The notes: generated by a model not told the origin, from the letters alone. DNA of 64,000 nt from Pseudomonadota bacterium (GCA_016719885.1 JADJYF010000011.1:1-64000); one strand, 5' to 3'; numbered from the stretch's first letter, positions 1 through 9,614 are shown. Numbers and translations are program-made.

Positions 1-3000
1 CAGGTGCCGGCCTTGCGTTTGCCGTGGCCGGCGAGTTTCGGTTCACAGGGATTGGTCGGCGGCGGCGGCGGTTCGAGTGGCGCCACGCCGCCGGCGAGCT
101 TGGCGATTTCCTGTTCGAGCTTCAACTTGCGCTGCTTGAGCGCGGCATTGTCGGCCCACACCGCGAAGGCACTGTCGAGCTCGCCGCGCGCCGCGACCAG
201 CAGCGCATTGGCCTTGTCCTTGCTGGCGTCCTGCTTGTCGGCCTGCCACGCGGCGACGCCGGCCTTGCCTTCGTTGAAGCGCGCATCGAACTTGCCGACG
301 ATCTCCTTGACCTGCTTGACGCGCGCGTTGAACGCACCCTTCAAGGTTACGATCTCGGCATTCTCGGCTTCTTCCTTGGTGGCTTTCAGCAACAGGTCCT
401 TGGCCACCGACAGCATGGCCTTGTCGAGCGCTTTCTTGATGTCGGGTGCGTAGCGCGAGGTGGGCGCGGCGAGCTTGACCGGTTCGATGGCGGCTATCGG
501 CTGGTTGCCGGGGAAAAGATCCTTGGCCTGCTTGATGACCTCGTTGGCCGCCATGCCTTCGCTCTTCTTCAGTGCTTCGATGCGGGTCGCGATGTCTTGC
601 GCCCAGCCGCTCTCGGCCTTGCTGAATTCGCCCGGATCGAGGATCTGCACTTCCGACACCTTGGCCAAGGCCTCGCCGATGTCGAAGTCGGGACGCTTGA
701 GCATCTTCGCCAGTTCCTGCTTGTTGCCGTCGACGGTGTAGTCACGCACTGCGAGTTTGCAGTCCTGGCGTTGCGGCTGCAGATCGGCGCAGGCCTTGGC
801 GAAGCGCAGCGCGGCGGCGTAGTCGTTCTTCGGCACCTGCTGGGTGGCGAGCTTGAGGTAGGCGCTCGCCAGCAAACGCGGCGCTTCGTCGCTGACGTAG
901 GGGTCAGGCGTCTTGTCGGTTTCCTTGCGCAGGCCGTCGAGGGTCTTGGCGGCATTCGCGACATCGCCGGCCTTGGCCTGCGATTCGAAGGTCTGCTTCA
1001 TGCCATCGATGCGCGCCAGGCGCGCCTGTTCCTGCTGCTCCTGTTCGAAGGCGTCGGTGGCTTCCTGCAAGGCGCCGCGTTCCTCGGCCAGCCCCGGTGC
1101 GTCGGGCGCGTAGCGGGCCGCGTCGGCGATCAGGTTGTTGCCCTCGGCGAAGCGTTCCTGCAGGCGCATCTCGCCGGCGCGCTCGACCAGCTTGGCGGCA
1201 ATCTTGGTGCCGACCTCCTTGATCCACGGATCTTTCGGATCGCCGAACGCGGCGATGTTGCCCATGTGCTTGCGCACGCTGGCGCGCCACGCGCGATCGG
1301 CTTCGCTTTCCGCGAGCAGCTTGTCGATGGCGGCCTTGGCATCGGCCACCTGCTGCTTCTCGGCCGCCGCCAGCGCCTGCTTGCGCTTGCTCTCCAGGCT
1401 GTCGAGTTTGCCGAGCAGGGGCGCGGCGCGCGGCAGGTCCACCAGGGCGTTCTGGGTCAGCGCCACGGCTTCGTCCCAGCGTTCCGCGCCGGCCCATTGT
1501 TCGGCGGTCTTTTCGACCATCGTGGCGAGCTGGTTGGCGGCATCGTTTGTACGCGGATCGTCGGGATGGTCGGCGCGCAGGGCGTCCAAGGCCGCATAGG
1601 CGTCGCTGAAACCCTGGGCATCCTTGCCGAGGCCCGCCAGGCGCTTGCCGAATTCCGGCAGCGCCGCCTCGAAGCGCGCATGGCGCTTGGCCAGGGCCTC
1701 GGCGCGCGCCGCATCGTCGCCATTGCGCAAGGCCTCGGCCAGCGCGGCTTCCGCATCGAGCAGCGGCGCGACGCGGGCGCTAGGCGTGTAGGCGCGCGCG
1801 GCCTTCAGCGCGACGGCCGCGCCGTCGAACTCGCCCTTGTCGCGCAGGCTGCGCGCTTCGTGCAAACGCGCCAGCGCGAGCTGGTCGCGGGCGTTGGCGG
1901 TGGTGGCGTGACGCGCGGCGATTTCGCCGAGTTGCCTGAGCTGATCGTCGCCGTCGGGGTCGAGCTTGTTGCTGGCCACCGCCTGCGTGATGCCGTCGCG
2001 CAGGGTCGTCAACTGGGCGTTGAATTCATTGGCCAGGGTGCCGATGCGATCGTTGAGATCGCGCATGCCGAGCACGCGCAGCATGCCGCTGTAGTCACCG
2101 AGCATGAGGTCGCTGGCGTTCCAGTTGCGCGAACTCTCGAGCGCGGCGAGATCGCGCATGGCGCGCGGCTCGATATCCTTGCGCAGCTTGTCGAGCAGCT
2201 CGTTGCCGGGATCGAGGCGCGCGAGGTCGACCACCTCGTTCTGCACGGCAAGGTAGGCGGGCAGGCCACCCTTGCTGTCCAGCGCCTTCTGCACCGCGTC
2301 GACCGCGGCCAGCAGGCGTGCGGTGGTTTCGGCGCGTTCGCGCGCGCCGCCGATCTTGTCGGCGAGGTCGTTCAGGTACTTGTTGTCGAGGCCGAGCAGC
2401 TCGCGGCTCTGGTTGCTGAGCGCCTCGCCGTAATCGAAATGGTTGTCGGCCAGCGCCTTGTTGATGGCGTTGGCAAACGCGCCCGGCAGCCGCCGGTCTT
2501 TCAGCATCGGGTGCTTGGGATCGATCTTGGCGACCACCGCCATGGCATCGTAGATGTCGTCGCCATTGTCGCTGGGCAAGAGGCTGCCGTTTTCGAGCGC
2601 GGTGTTGAACTTGTCGAACTGCTCGGCCAGCACGCGGTTCTCGGCTTCGTCGATTTGCTCCTTCAATTGATTGAGGCTCGACGAATCGTGGTAGACGCTG
2701 TAGCCCTGCGCCTTGTCGAGGACCTGGCGCGCGCCAATGAAATCGTACTTGCCGGCGGCGACGTCGATGCGCGAGCGCACGCCGTTCTCGAAGTAGGCGA
2801 GGATCGCTTCCTTGGCCTCGGTGAGTATGCGGTCGCGCTTGCCGGAATCGAAGTCCGGCGCGTCGACGCCGGCCAGCACCTGCTCGATGTTGGCGGCACT
2901 GCCGCTTTTCGCCAGCTCGATGCGCTGATCGGTGTCGCGCTTGTCGAGCATGTTCATCATCGGCACCACGCCGACCGCGGCCAGCAGCACGGCGGCGGCC

Positions 3001-4430
3001 GGCACCATGACCAGCGGGTTCTTCCACGGCGAAGTCGCGCCTTCGAATTCGATCAGGAACTGCGCGGTGGTCTGGCTGCGCTTGTCGCGGGTGAAGGCGA
3101 GACCATGCTCGAGGCCGCGCCATTGTTTGCGCGTCAGGCCCTTGATCGGTTCGGCGACCAGTCCAGAGTCGCGGGCCTTGTTGGCCGGGATCTTGTTGAA
3201 CGGGTGCTTGCCGGTCAGAAGCTCGTAGGCCACGCAGGCCAGCGCGTAGATGTCGTCGCGCGGGTCGGGCTCTTCGCCTTCCAGCATCTCGGTGCTGGCG
3301 TAGGCGGGCGTCAGGGCGCCGAGTTTGCCTGGATCGAATATCGTTGTTTCGCCTTCCGCCGCGCCGGGGTTCTTGACCGCGCGCGCGATGCCGAAGTCGA
3401 GCACTTTCATCTGCCCTTCCTTGGTCAGGAAGCAGTTGCCCGGTTTGAAATCGGAATGGACGATGTTGCGCTCGTGGGCATACACCAGCGCCGCGCCGAG
3501 GCCCTGCACCATCGGCAGCGCTTCGGCAAATGGCAGGCCGCCCTTGGGCCGCACCACTTTCTTGATGTAGTCGTTGAGCGGCTGGCCTTCGAGCAACTCC
3601 ATGACCAGGAACGCCAGGCCATCCTCGGTCTGGTCGAAATCGTAGACGGTCGCGATATTGGGATGCGCGAGTTTCTGCTGGCGGCTCGCTTCGCGCTGCA
3701 GGGCGATGAAGGAATCGGGGTGCTGCTTGAAATCTTCGTTCAGCACTTTCAAAGCCACGCGCGGCTGCTTGTCCTTGGCGCGCACCTTGATGAGATCGCT
3801 GCCGAGGAACACCGAGCCCATGCCACCCACGCCCAGCACCGAATCGAGCTTGAAACGCCCGCGCAGCACCGCGCCGGGCTCGATGCGGGTCGGACTGGAT
3901 GCGCTGCTCGGCGTCGACCAGTCGCCGCCGGTGCCGCCGGTCTGGCTGTCGCTGGTCGGCCACGAGGCCGAGGTCTGCGAACCGGTGTCGCCGGTCGGAT
4001 CGAAATCGATGCCGGTGGTGGTGGAGGGCTGACTGTGGCCGGTGATCTCGCCGCTGGTGATGTCGAGGATCTCGGTGGCATCGCCCAGCGTCTGGCGCGC
4101 CCGCGCCACCATTTCGGTCACTTCGTGGCCGCCGAAGCGGGTGCTCTCGTCGCCGCCGAGGCGCGTCGCGTCGTCGTCGTGGCCGTCTTGCGCGACGGCG
4201 TCGTGCTGGGCCAGCGGCGCCGTTTCGATGCCCACCGTTACGCGGCTCTTCAGCGCCGCATAGGTGTCGGCGTCGATGATGCCGTCGACCACCGCCTGCT
4301 TGAGCTGGTCCATGATCGCGACCACCGCCTGCGGGCGTTTGGCCAGCAGCTTGTCGATGTTCCTGGCGACCGCATCGAAGTCGATTTCGCCGCGCGCCAG
4401 GCGCTCGAGGGTGGTCTTGAAATCAGCCAT
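1..4430 (-). CDS. Large membrane Ser/Thr protein kinase (C-terminus beyond window)
   Basis: The frame opens at ATG 4430 and stays open to the window edge, so at least 1476 residues are encoded and the C-terminus is missing. Residues about 190-457 form a eukaryotic-type kinase domain: glycine loop GVGGMGS, the VALK lysine, catalytic loop HSDFKPGN and DFG near residue 345. The catalytic loop reads HSD rather than HRD, so it is a non-RD kinase. A single hydrophobic segment at about 470-493 follows. Beyond it lie more than 980 residues rich in Ala, Glu, Lys and Asp, probably helical and extracytoplasmic by topology. The N-terminal 190 residues include a low-complexity Ser/Thr/Gly linker that could hold autophosphorylation sites. 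It lies 109 bp downstream of a PP2C phosphatase gene on the same strand, its likely antagonist. Kinase identity is secure; the signal and targets are unknown. Confidence 0.88.
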   Translation of the reverse strand, partial: MADFKTTLERLARGEIDFDAVARNIDKLLAKRPQAVVAIMDQLKQAVVDGIIDADTYAALKSRVTVGIETAPLAQHDAVAQDGHDDDATRLGGDESTRFGGHEVTEMVARARQTLGDATEILDITSGEITGHSQPSTTTGIDFDPTGDTGSQTSASWPTSDSQTGGTGGDWSTPSSASSPTRIEPGAVLRGRFKLDSVLGVGGMGSVFLGSDLIKVRAKDKQPRVALKVLNEDFKQHPDSFIALQREASRQQKLAHPNIATVYDFDQTEDGLAFLVMELLEGQPLNDYIKKVVRPKGGLPFAEALPMVQGLGAALVYAHERNIVHSDFKPGNCFLTKEGQMKVLDFGIARAVKNPGAAEGETTIFDPGKLGALTPAYASTEMLEGEEPDPRDDIYALACVAYELLTGKHPFNKIPANKARDSGLVAEPIKGLTRKQWRGLEHGLAFTRDKRSQTTAQFLIEFEGATSPWKNPLVMVPAAAVLLAAVGVVPMMNMLDKRDTDQRIELAKSGSAANIEQVLAGVDAPDFDSGKRDRILTEAKEAILAYFENGVRSRIDVAAGKYDFIGARQVLDKAQGYSVYHDSSSLNQLKEQIDEAENRVLAEQFDKFNTALENGSLLPSDNGDDIYDAMAVVAKIDPKHPMLKDRRLPGAFANAINKALADNHFDYGEALSNQSRELLGLDNKYLNDLADKIGGARERAETTARLLAAVDAVQKALDSKGGLPAYLAVQNEVVDLARLDPGNELLDKLRKDIEPRAMRDLAALESSRNWNASDLMLGDYSGMLRVLGMRDLNDRIGTLANEFNAQLTTLRDGITQAVASNKLDPDGDDQLRQLGEIAARHATTANARDQLALARLHEARSLRDKGEFDGAAVALKAARAYTPSARVAPLLDAEAALAEALRNGDDAARAEALAKRHARFEAALPEFGKRLAGLGKDAQGFSDAYAALDALRADHPDDPRTNDAANQLATMVEKTAEQWAGAERWDEAVALTQNALVDLPRAAPLLGKLDSLESKRKQALAAAEKQQVADAKAAIDKLLAESEADRAWRASVRKHMGNIAAFGDPKDPWIKEVGTKIAAKLVERAGEMRLQERFAEGNNLIADAARYAPDAPGLAEERGALQEATDAFEQEQQEQARLARIDGMKQTFESQAKAGDVANAAKTLDGLRKETDKTPDPYVSDEAPRLLASAYLKLATQQVPKNDYAAALRFAKACADLQPQRQDCKLAVRDYTVDGNKQELAKMLKRPDFDIGEALAKVSEVQILDPGEFSKAESGWAQDIATRIEALKKSEGMAANEVIKQAKDLFPGNQPIAAIEPVKLAAPTSRYAPDIKKALDKAMLSVAKDLLLKATKEEAENAEIVTLKGAFNARVKQVKEIVGKFDARFNEGKAGVAAWQADKQDASKDKANALLVAARGELDSAFAVWADNAALKQRKLKLEQEIAKLAGGVAPLEPPPPPTNPCEPKLAGHGKRKAGT

Positions 4431-4539
4431 TGCCGCGATCTCCAGGCACGCACGGAACAGGCAAAGCAAACAGTGGATTCATGCGCTCACGTTTCCAGGG
4501 CTTGCGGCGCCGGCGGTTTCGTCGCCGTCGCGCCGCGCA

Positions 4540-5265
4540 TCAATTTTCGGTGACCTTCACCACGCACACGCTGACATTATCCATGGCGCCTCGCGCCAGC
4601 GTCTGATCAATGAGCACGCGCGCCACGGTCTGTGGATCGGCGCCCGCCAGGTGCCGCGCGATCTCGTCATCGCCGAGGTGCTTGTCCAGTCCGTCGGAAC
4701 ACAACAGGAAACTGTCACCGTCTTCAATCTCGAGCAGATCCATTTCCAGCAGCAGGCTGTCGGTCACGCCCACCGCACGCGTCACCATGTTGCCGGACGG
4801 ATGACCGGCCGCTTCGGCGCGCGTCAGCAAACCCTTGGCGATGAACAGCTCGATCTGCGTGTGATCGGTCGTGACCTGGCGCATGCGCCCGTCGCGCAGC
4901 AGGTAGCAACGACTGTCGCCCGCCCAGATCACCACCGCGTGACGGCCATGGATGAGCAGCACCACGACCGTGCTGCCACTGGTCTGGTTATGCGCGTTAG
5001 CGACCGCGAACAGCCGATCATTGACGTTCCGCACCGCTTCTTCGACGCCATCCACGAAATCCGGCAGCGTGGCGCCGATGTCGAGCTTGGCCAGCGAATT
5101 GACGATGAGCTGGCTGGCAAGGTCACCGGCCGAATGCCCACCCATGCCGTCGGCCACCACCCACAGACCGACGTCACCGCGATCGAGAATCGAATCCTCG
5201 TTGAGCTTGCGTACCTTGCCGACGTCGGTGATGGCGGCGGAGCGCCAGCGGAACGGCTCACTCAT
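4540..5265 (-). CDS. PP2C-family protein phosphatase
   Basis: This 241-residue protein has the metal-dependent PP2C fold in full: NEDS at 22-25, DGMGGH at 39-44, GDSR at 116-119, SDGL at 190-193 and the final DN at 229-230, which together bind the two catalytic Mn/Mg ions. It has no signal peptide or membrane segment, so it should act in the cytoplasm, most plausibly removing phosphates placed by the kinase encoded next downstream. I chose ATG 5265 because an AGGCAAG stretch precedes it; a GTG at 5289 would add eight residues. It sits between the FHA-cyclase and kinase genes on the same strand (gaps 94 and 109 bp), a phosphatase/kinase/FHA grouping also known from type VI secretion and other phospho-signalling loci, although no T6SS gene is visible here. 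Confidence 0.93.
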   Translation of the reverse strand: MSEPFRWRSAAITDVGKVRKLNEDSILDRGDVGLWVVADGMGGHSAGDLASQLIVNSLAKLDIGATLPDFVDGVEEAVRNVNDRLFAVANAHNQTSGSTVVVLLIHGRHAVVIWAGDSRCYLLRDGRMRQVTTDHTQIELFIAKGLLTRAEAAGHPSGNMVTRAVGVTDSLLLEMDLLEIEDGDSFLLCSDGLDKHLGDDEIARHLAGADPQTVARVLIDQTLARGAMDNVSVCVVKVTEN

Positions 5266-5359
5266 GGCGACTTGCCTGCGTCCGCGCACGGCGCGAAGCG
5301 GCGCGGCAGAGGGGGGGACGACCGAGGGGACGACAGTGGCGCACGCCAGGCTCGCGCGC

Positions 5360-6259
5360 TCACTCGTCGGACTTGAAATGCACGACTTCCTGGGGATTTT
5401 CGGAAAACGATCGTCCCAGGCTGATCTTGCCGCTGCCGCTCAAGGGCATTTCTTCGCGTCGCAGGAAGGCTTCGGTGTCGCCGCTCCACACGTAGGTGCC
5501 GTTGGTGCTCTGGTCGACGATGAAGAATTTGCCGCGACGAAACTCCAGGCGCACGTGCTGGCGCGAGGCCAGTGCCTCGGCGACCGGGATGTCGGCGGTC
5601 TTGCTGCGACCGAGCACCACCTGCGGACGCTCGTCGTTCATCACCACCCGCAGATCGTGGTAGGTGAGATTGAGGCAGGCGCGCTGCATCGGTTCGGGGA
5701 TGACGCCGGTGGACATGCGCGTGACGTCGTCCTGCTGCCACAGCACCTCGTAGATGTCCATGGTCTCTTTCTTGCCCTTGACCGGCGCCCTGTCGATGAA
5801 ACGCGTGCTGGCCTTGAGGATGGGCGGCAGTTCGTCGACCGTGGTCTGGGTGGTGATGATCTGGCCGCCATTGGACATCGAGGCCATGCGCGCCGCGACA
5901 TTGACGGCGTCGCCGAACACGTCACCGGCGTCGAGGATGGTCGGGCCGTGGTGCAGACCGATGCGTACCGCCAGGGACATGCGGCCCTGGTTGGTCTGCA
6001 CGGTGATCTCGTCTTCGAGCAGCTCATGCATCTCGCAGGCCGCGCTGACCGCCCGTTCCGGGGTGGGAAAGGTGCACATGATCTCATCGCCGATGGTCTT
6101 GATGACCGTGCCGCGATGTCGCTCGGTGACGTCCGTCAGCATCTCCAGGCAACTGGCGACCTTGGCCCGCGCCGGCCCATCACCGAGCAGCTCGTAGAGC
6201 CGCGTACTGCCGCTGATGTCGGCAAACATGATGGTCAGGTTGGTGGTTTTGGGCGCCAT
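5360..6259 (-). CDS. Class III adenylate/guanylate cyclase with C-terminal FHA domain
   Basis: Residues 8-175 form a class III nucleotide cyclase domain, with metal-binding aspartates in FADISG (D14) and IGDE (D58) and the helix GDAVNVAARM at 117-125. Residues about 213-292 form a forkhead-associated domain (LGRS, SRQH, STNGT) that binds phosphothreonine peptides. It may therefore couple cNMP synthesis to the kinase and phosphatase encoded downstream in the same operon. Cyclase catalysis looks intact; ATP rather than GTP as substrate is inferred from the lysine before the second metal motif. The start is uncertain: ATG 6259 begins right before the domain but lacks a clear ribosome site, while ATG 6376 or TTG 6400 would add about 40 basic residues of unknown role. 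Confidence 0.88.
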   Translation of the reverse strand: MAPKTTNLTIMFADISGSTRLYELLGDGPARAKVASCLEMLTDVTERHRGTVIKTIGDEIMCTFPTPERAVSAACEMHELLEDEITVQTNQGRMSLAVRIGLHHGPTILDAGDVFGDAVNVAARMASMSNGGQIITTQTTVDELPPILKASTRFIDRAPVKGKKETMDIYEVLWQQDDVTRMSTGVIPEPMQRACLNLTYHDLRVVMNDERPQVVLGRSKTADIPVAEALASRQHVRLEFRRGKFFIVDQSTNGTYVWSGDTEAFLRREEMPLSGSGKISLGRSFSENPQEVVHFKSDE

Positions 6260-6544
6260 TCGTTGTCGTTGCCGTGGGGCCTTGAGTCCTTGTTGAGGGC
6301 ACGTCGCGCGCGCCAACCGCGCCTGGGGGCGCTGGTTGAGGGTGCGCCGAAGTTTATGGAATAAGCTACTCAGCATCAACAAAATTTCTGTTTTGAGCAA
6401 GCGCCGTCACGGGACCGCCGCGCGCTTCGCCCGCGCGCGAATTGCCGGCTAGAATCCGGGCCCATCGTGGAATCGTCCGCCTATGGGAGCGTGTGACTTG
6501 AAAAAAACCTGTCGACCCCCGCCGCGCTGCTGCTCGGCGCCCTG

Positions 6545-7513
6545 TTGATCGTGGCCGGTGGCCTCGGTCAGCGCTACCTGCTCGGCACGGCGCCGGCTGT
6601 GCCCGCGCCCGCGCCCGAGGCCAAGCCGGCCGCGCCGACCGCGACCAAGGACGCCGCCCCTGGCCTGGATGGCAAGCTGCTCGGTGAAGTGCTGGCGATC
6701 GTCGACGCGCCGCGGCGCGGTGAAATCCTCGATTCCGCCGAGGTGTTCAAGCGCTTCGTGCACCAGGAGGCGCTCAACCAGGCGGTGCTCAAGGCCGCCT
6801 ATGCCAACCAGGCCGACGCCAATCCGCAGATCAAGACGCTCATGGAGCGCGCTGGCCAGCGGGTGCTGGTCGAGACCTACCTGAACCAGGTGGTGCGCGC
6901 CAACCTCGACGCCAAGTTCCCGAGCGATGCCGAGGTGCGCGAGGCCTACGACAAGAACCCGGACGCGTTCCGCGTGCCGGAGCGGGTGCACTTGTGGCAG
7001 ATCTTCATCCCGCTGGATGCGCGCGCCGACGACAAGGCGGTCAAGGCGGCGTGGTCGCGCGCCAACCGCGTGGCGGACGAACTGCGCAACAACAAGGGCG
7101 ACTTCGGTGCGTTGGCCCGGCAGTACTCGGCGCATGAGGCCAGCCGTCTCAACGACGGCTATATGGGCCTGTTGAAGTCGGCCGAGCTGCTGCCGCCCAT
7201 CGCCGAGGCCCTGAAGAAGCTCAAGCCCGGCCAGGTCAGCGAACCCATCGCTTCCGAGACCGGCCTGCACGTGCTGAAACGCGGTGCGACGGTCGGCGCC
7301 GAGATGCTGGACTTCGAGCGTGTGCGTGAACAGCTGCGTCAGCGCATGGTGCAGGAGGCGGTGGCCAAGGTGCGCCAGGCCGCCATCGACAAGATAGAGA
7401 AGGAATACCCGATAGATACGCCGGCCGCCGAGACCCTCGAAACCTGGCGCCAGGAGCTCAAGGCGCAGGCGGCGCCGGCCGCCGCCGAGGCGCCGCAGGC
7501 GGCCAAACCCTGA
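6545..7513 (+). CDS. Parvulin-type peptidyl-prolyl cis-trans isomerase
   Basis: Residues about 144-250 match the rotamase (PpiC/parvulin) domain, including the region from VHLWQIF through GDFGALARQYS to GQVSEPI and TGLHVLKR. The N-terminal 140 residues resemble the SurA/PrsA-type chaperone helices, so the product probably assists folding of exported proteins in the periplasm. The start is problematic. Only TTG 6545 or GTG 6551 are usable in this frame, giving a truncated hydrophobic N-terminus. A much better start is TTG 6498, which has a GGGAG ribosome site 8 bp upstream, but it is one base out of frame across a run of seven A residues (6501-6507). With eight A residues it would give a classic KK-plus-hydrophobic signal sequence. 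It lies upstream of a two-partner secretion locus and could help fold TpsB or TpsA. Confidence 0.85.
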   Translation: MIVAGGLGQRYLLGTAPAVPAPAPEAKPAAPTATKDAAPGLDGKLLGEVLAIVDAPRRGEILDSAEVFKRFVHQEALNQAVLKAAYANQADANPQIKTLMERAGQRVLVETYLNQVVRANLDAKFPSDAEVREAYDKNPDAFRVPERVHLWQIFIPLDARADDKAVKAAWSRANRVADELRNNKGDFGALARQYSAHEASRLNDGYMGLLKSAELLPPIAEALKKLKPGQVSEPIASETGLHVLKRGATVGAEMLDFERVREQLRQRMVQEAVAKVRQAAIDKIEKEYPIDTPAAETLETWRQELKAQAAPAAAEAPQAAKP

Positions 7514-7547
7514 GGCGTGGCGGGCGACGGCGGCCGCTGCCCGGTCG

Positions 7548-7577
7548 TTGCTGCCCTTGAAAGGAGGTTGTTATACT
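7548..7577 (+). promoter_or_regulatory. Candidate sigma-70 promoter for the TpsB gene
   Basis: TTGCTG at 7548-7553 and TATACT at 7572-7577 are separated by 18 bp, 70 bp ahead of the tpsB start codon. The -10 element matches the consensus at five of six positions. It lies in the 133 bp gap after the isomerase gene, so the secretion locus may be transcribed separately from it. Confidence 0.45.
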
Positions 7578-7646
7578 CGGCGAGTCCCAGGGGCGCGGAA
7601 CTAGGCCCAGTTATTCAGTGCGTTAGCGGGCTTATTGAAAGGTCTT

Positions 7647-9614
7647 ATGCATATAGTGGGCGAGTCGAGGCGAGGGAGGGCGTTACGCTGCCTGCGCGCA
7701 CTGTGCGTGGCGGGTCTCGTTGCGCGCGCCGGCCTGGCGTCCGCGATCCCCGCCGAGCTCGACGACGACGCACGCACCGCGCGCCCGGGCGCCGTGCGCC
7801 CTGCTTTCAATGACGCGTCAAAGTCCTCAACTTCCGACCCGACCGCCGCCGAGCTCGCGGCCGCCATGGCGCCCAACGAGAGCTCCCTCGCAGCGACGGT
7901 CAGTCTGCCCGACGCCGCCAAGCCCGGCGCCATTCGACCCGGCGACAAACCACGCGAAGTGCCACAGGCGCCGCCGCCGGAAACCCATTTCGAAGTGCCG
8001 GCGCTGGTCGACCGCCCGCTGGAAATCGACGACGGCGACAAGGTCGCCGTCAAACAATTCGTACTCGAAGGTGCCGTCGATCGTGCACGGCACGGCATCG
8101 CGGTCGCCGACGTGCAGGCCCTGGTCGATGCCAAGCTTGCCGAGCGGCCCGAGGGCTTCACGGTCGGACGTCTGCAGGAAGTGGCGGATGTCGTCACCAA
8201 GTATTACCGCGATCATGGCCTGATCCTGGCGCAGGCCTTCGTGCCGGTGCAGTCGGTCGACAGCGGCGAGGTCAAGATCCAAATCATGGAAGGCCTGCTC
8301 GGCGACGTCGTCACCGAAGGCAACAAGATGTACAAGCCCAAGGTGCTGGCCGCGCCGTTCCGCAAGCTCATCGGCCAGCCGGTCACCAAGGAATCGATCG
8401 AAACGGCGCTGCTGACGGTGTCCGACAACCCGGGCCTGTCGTCGTTCGGCGTGTTCCAGCCCGGCACGCGCGTCGGCACCGCCGACATCATGCTCAAGGT
8501 CCAGGACGAGAAGCGCTTTGAATCGGCGCTGCGCTGGGACAACCATGGCATCCGCGAGACCGGCCTCAACCGCCAACTCGGCCGCTTCGCGGTCAACTCG
8601 CCGCTCGGCATCGGCGACAAGTTCACCACCACCATTCAGCGTACCGTCGCGCCGCGCAACACCTGGTTCTACGCGCTCGATTACCAGGTGCCGGTGGTGC
8701 GCCTGTACGACACCCTGCTCGGCATCGGCGTGGACCGCAACCAGTTCGATGTCGGCGGTGATTTCCGCGACGCCAACATCCATAGCGACATCCGCAACTA
8801 CAACATCTCGCTGACCAAGAATTTCGTGCGTAGCCGGCTGATGAATTTCAGCGCCACCTCGCGTCTCGCCAAGAAGCGCAGCGGTACCAAGGCCGACGGT
8901 CGCAAGCAGAACATCGACAGCCTGGTGGTGGCCTCGGGCGAATTCAATTTCGACAACGTCGACGCGCGCTTCGGCGGCCTGAACACTGCCAGCCTCGAGA
9001 TCTCCCACGGCTTCAACGACCTGTTCGGCGCGATGGGCAAGGCCCCGGCGTTCGTGCCGCCGACCCGCCAGGGCGGCAACGGCAAGTTCGCCGAGGGCGA
9101 TTTCAACAAGGTCACGCTGCGCATGTCGCGTTTCCAGGCGCTGACGCCCTTGTGGGACAAGCTCAAGAACCACAACATCCTGTTCACCACCGAGTTGATG
9201 TGGTCGCCGGACCTGCTGGTGCCGCTCGAGCAATACGACGTCGGCGGGCCCGACAACGTGCGCGGTTACCGGCCGACCGAGAAACTGTTCGACCGCGCGG
9301 TGTTCGGCTCGGTGGAGTGGATCATCAATGCGCCCTTCGTGTCCGACGTGCCGGCTTTCGGCAATCGCACCTGGGGCGAACTGGTGCAGGTGTCGTTCTT
9401 CTACGATGTCGCGTCGGGCTACCTGAACAGCGCGCTGACGCCGACCGAGCGCAAGGCCGAGAATTTCAACTCGGTCGGCATGGCGTTCTCGTTCAACAAT
9501 CCCAAGGCATTTTCCACCAAGTTCACCATCGCCGCGCCGATCGGCAGCAGCCCGCGCCCCGAGGATACCGGCTGGGGACCGAAGTACTGGCTGGACTTCA
9601 ACCTGTTCTTTTGA
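7647..9614 (+). CDS. TpsB: two-partner secretion outer-membrane transporter (ShlB/FhaC/HecB family)
   Basis: This 655-residue protein is the transporter half of a type Vb secretion system. A signal peptide (about residues 1-33, ending ASA) is followed by a Pro/Ala-rich linker and two POTRA domains (about 136-215 and 217-287) that would capture the TpsA secretion domain in the periplasm. The remainder is a 16-strand-type Omp85 barrel, with the hallmark VRGY of the loop-6 motif at 538-541 and a C-terminal aromatic strand ending NLFF. ATG 7647 was chosen over TTG 7635 because GAAAGG precedes it and a signal peptide begins there. The cognate TpsA gene starts 258 bp downstream on the same strand, the standard TpsB-TpsA order. 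Confidence 0.95.
   Translation: MHIVGESRRGRALRCLRALCVAGLVARAGLASAIPAELDDDARTARPGAVRPAFNDASKSSTSDPTAAELAAAMAPNESSLAATVSLPDAAKPGAIRPGDKPREVPQAPPPETHFEVPALVDRPLEIDDGDKVAVKQFVLEGAVDRARHGIAVADVQALVDAKLAERPEGFTVGRLQEVADVVTKYYRDHGLILAQAFVPVQSVDSGEVKIQIMEGLLGDVVTEGNKMYKPKVLAAPFRKLIGQPVTKESIETALLTVSDNPGLSSFGVFQPGTRVGTADIMLKVQDEKRFESALRWDNHGIRETGLNRQLGRFAVNSPLGIGDKFTTTIQRTVAPRNTWFYALDYQVPVVRLYDTLLGIGVDRNQFDVGGDFRDANIHSDIRNYNISLTKNFVRSRLMNFSATSRLAKKRSGTKADGRKQNIDSLVVASGEFNFDNVDARFGGLNTASLEISHGFNDLFGAMGKAPAFVPPTRQGGNGKFAEGDFNKVTLRMSRFQALTPLWDKLKNHNILFTTELMWSPDLLVPLEQYDVGGPDNVRGYRPTEKLFDRAVFGSVEWIINAPFVSDVPAFGNRTWGELVQVSFFYDVASGYLNSALTPTERKAENFNSVGMAFSFNNPKAFSTKFTIAAPIGSSPRPEDTGWGPKYWLDFNLFF

Noticed and set aside
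2095..3963. A 622-codon minus-strand frame within the kinase region
   Set aside because: It is the kinase read out of frame: the glycine loop appears scrambled as GRGWHGLG, and the composition is Arg-rich.
24..4553. A 1509-codon plus-strand open frame opposite the kinase
   Set aside because: The minus strand carries unmistakable kinase motifs in a continuous frame; the plus frame is Ala/Arg/Gly/Val-rich with no domain.
1..6259. A type VI secretion locus, suggested by the kinase/PP2C/FHA trio
   Set aside because: No Tss, Hcp, VgrG or ClpV gene is present in the window; the flank before position 1 is unseen.
7557..7577. TTGAAA at 7557 as the -35 box for tpsB
   Set aside because: Only 9 bp separate it from TATACT; TTGCTG at 7548 gives an acceptable 18 bp spacer.
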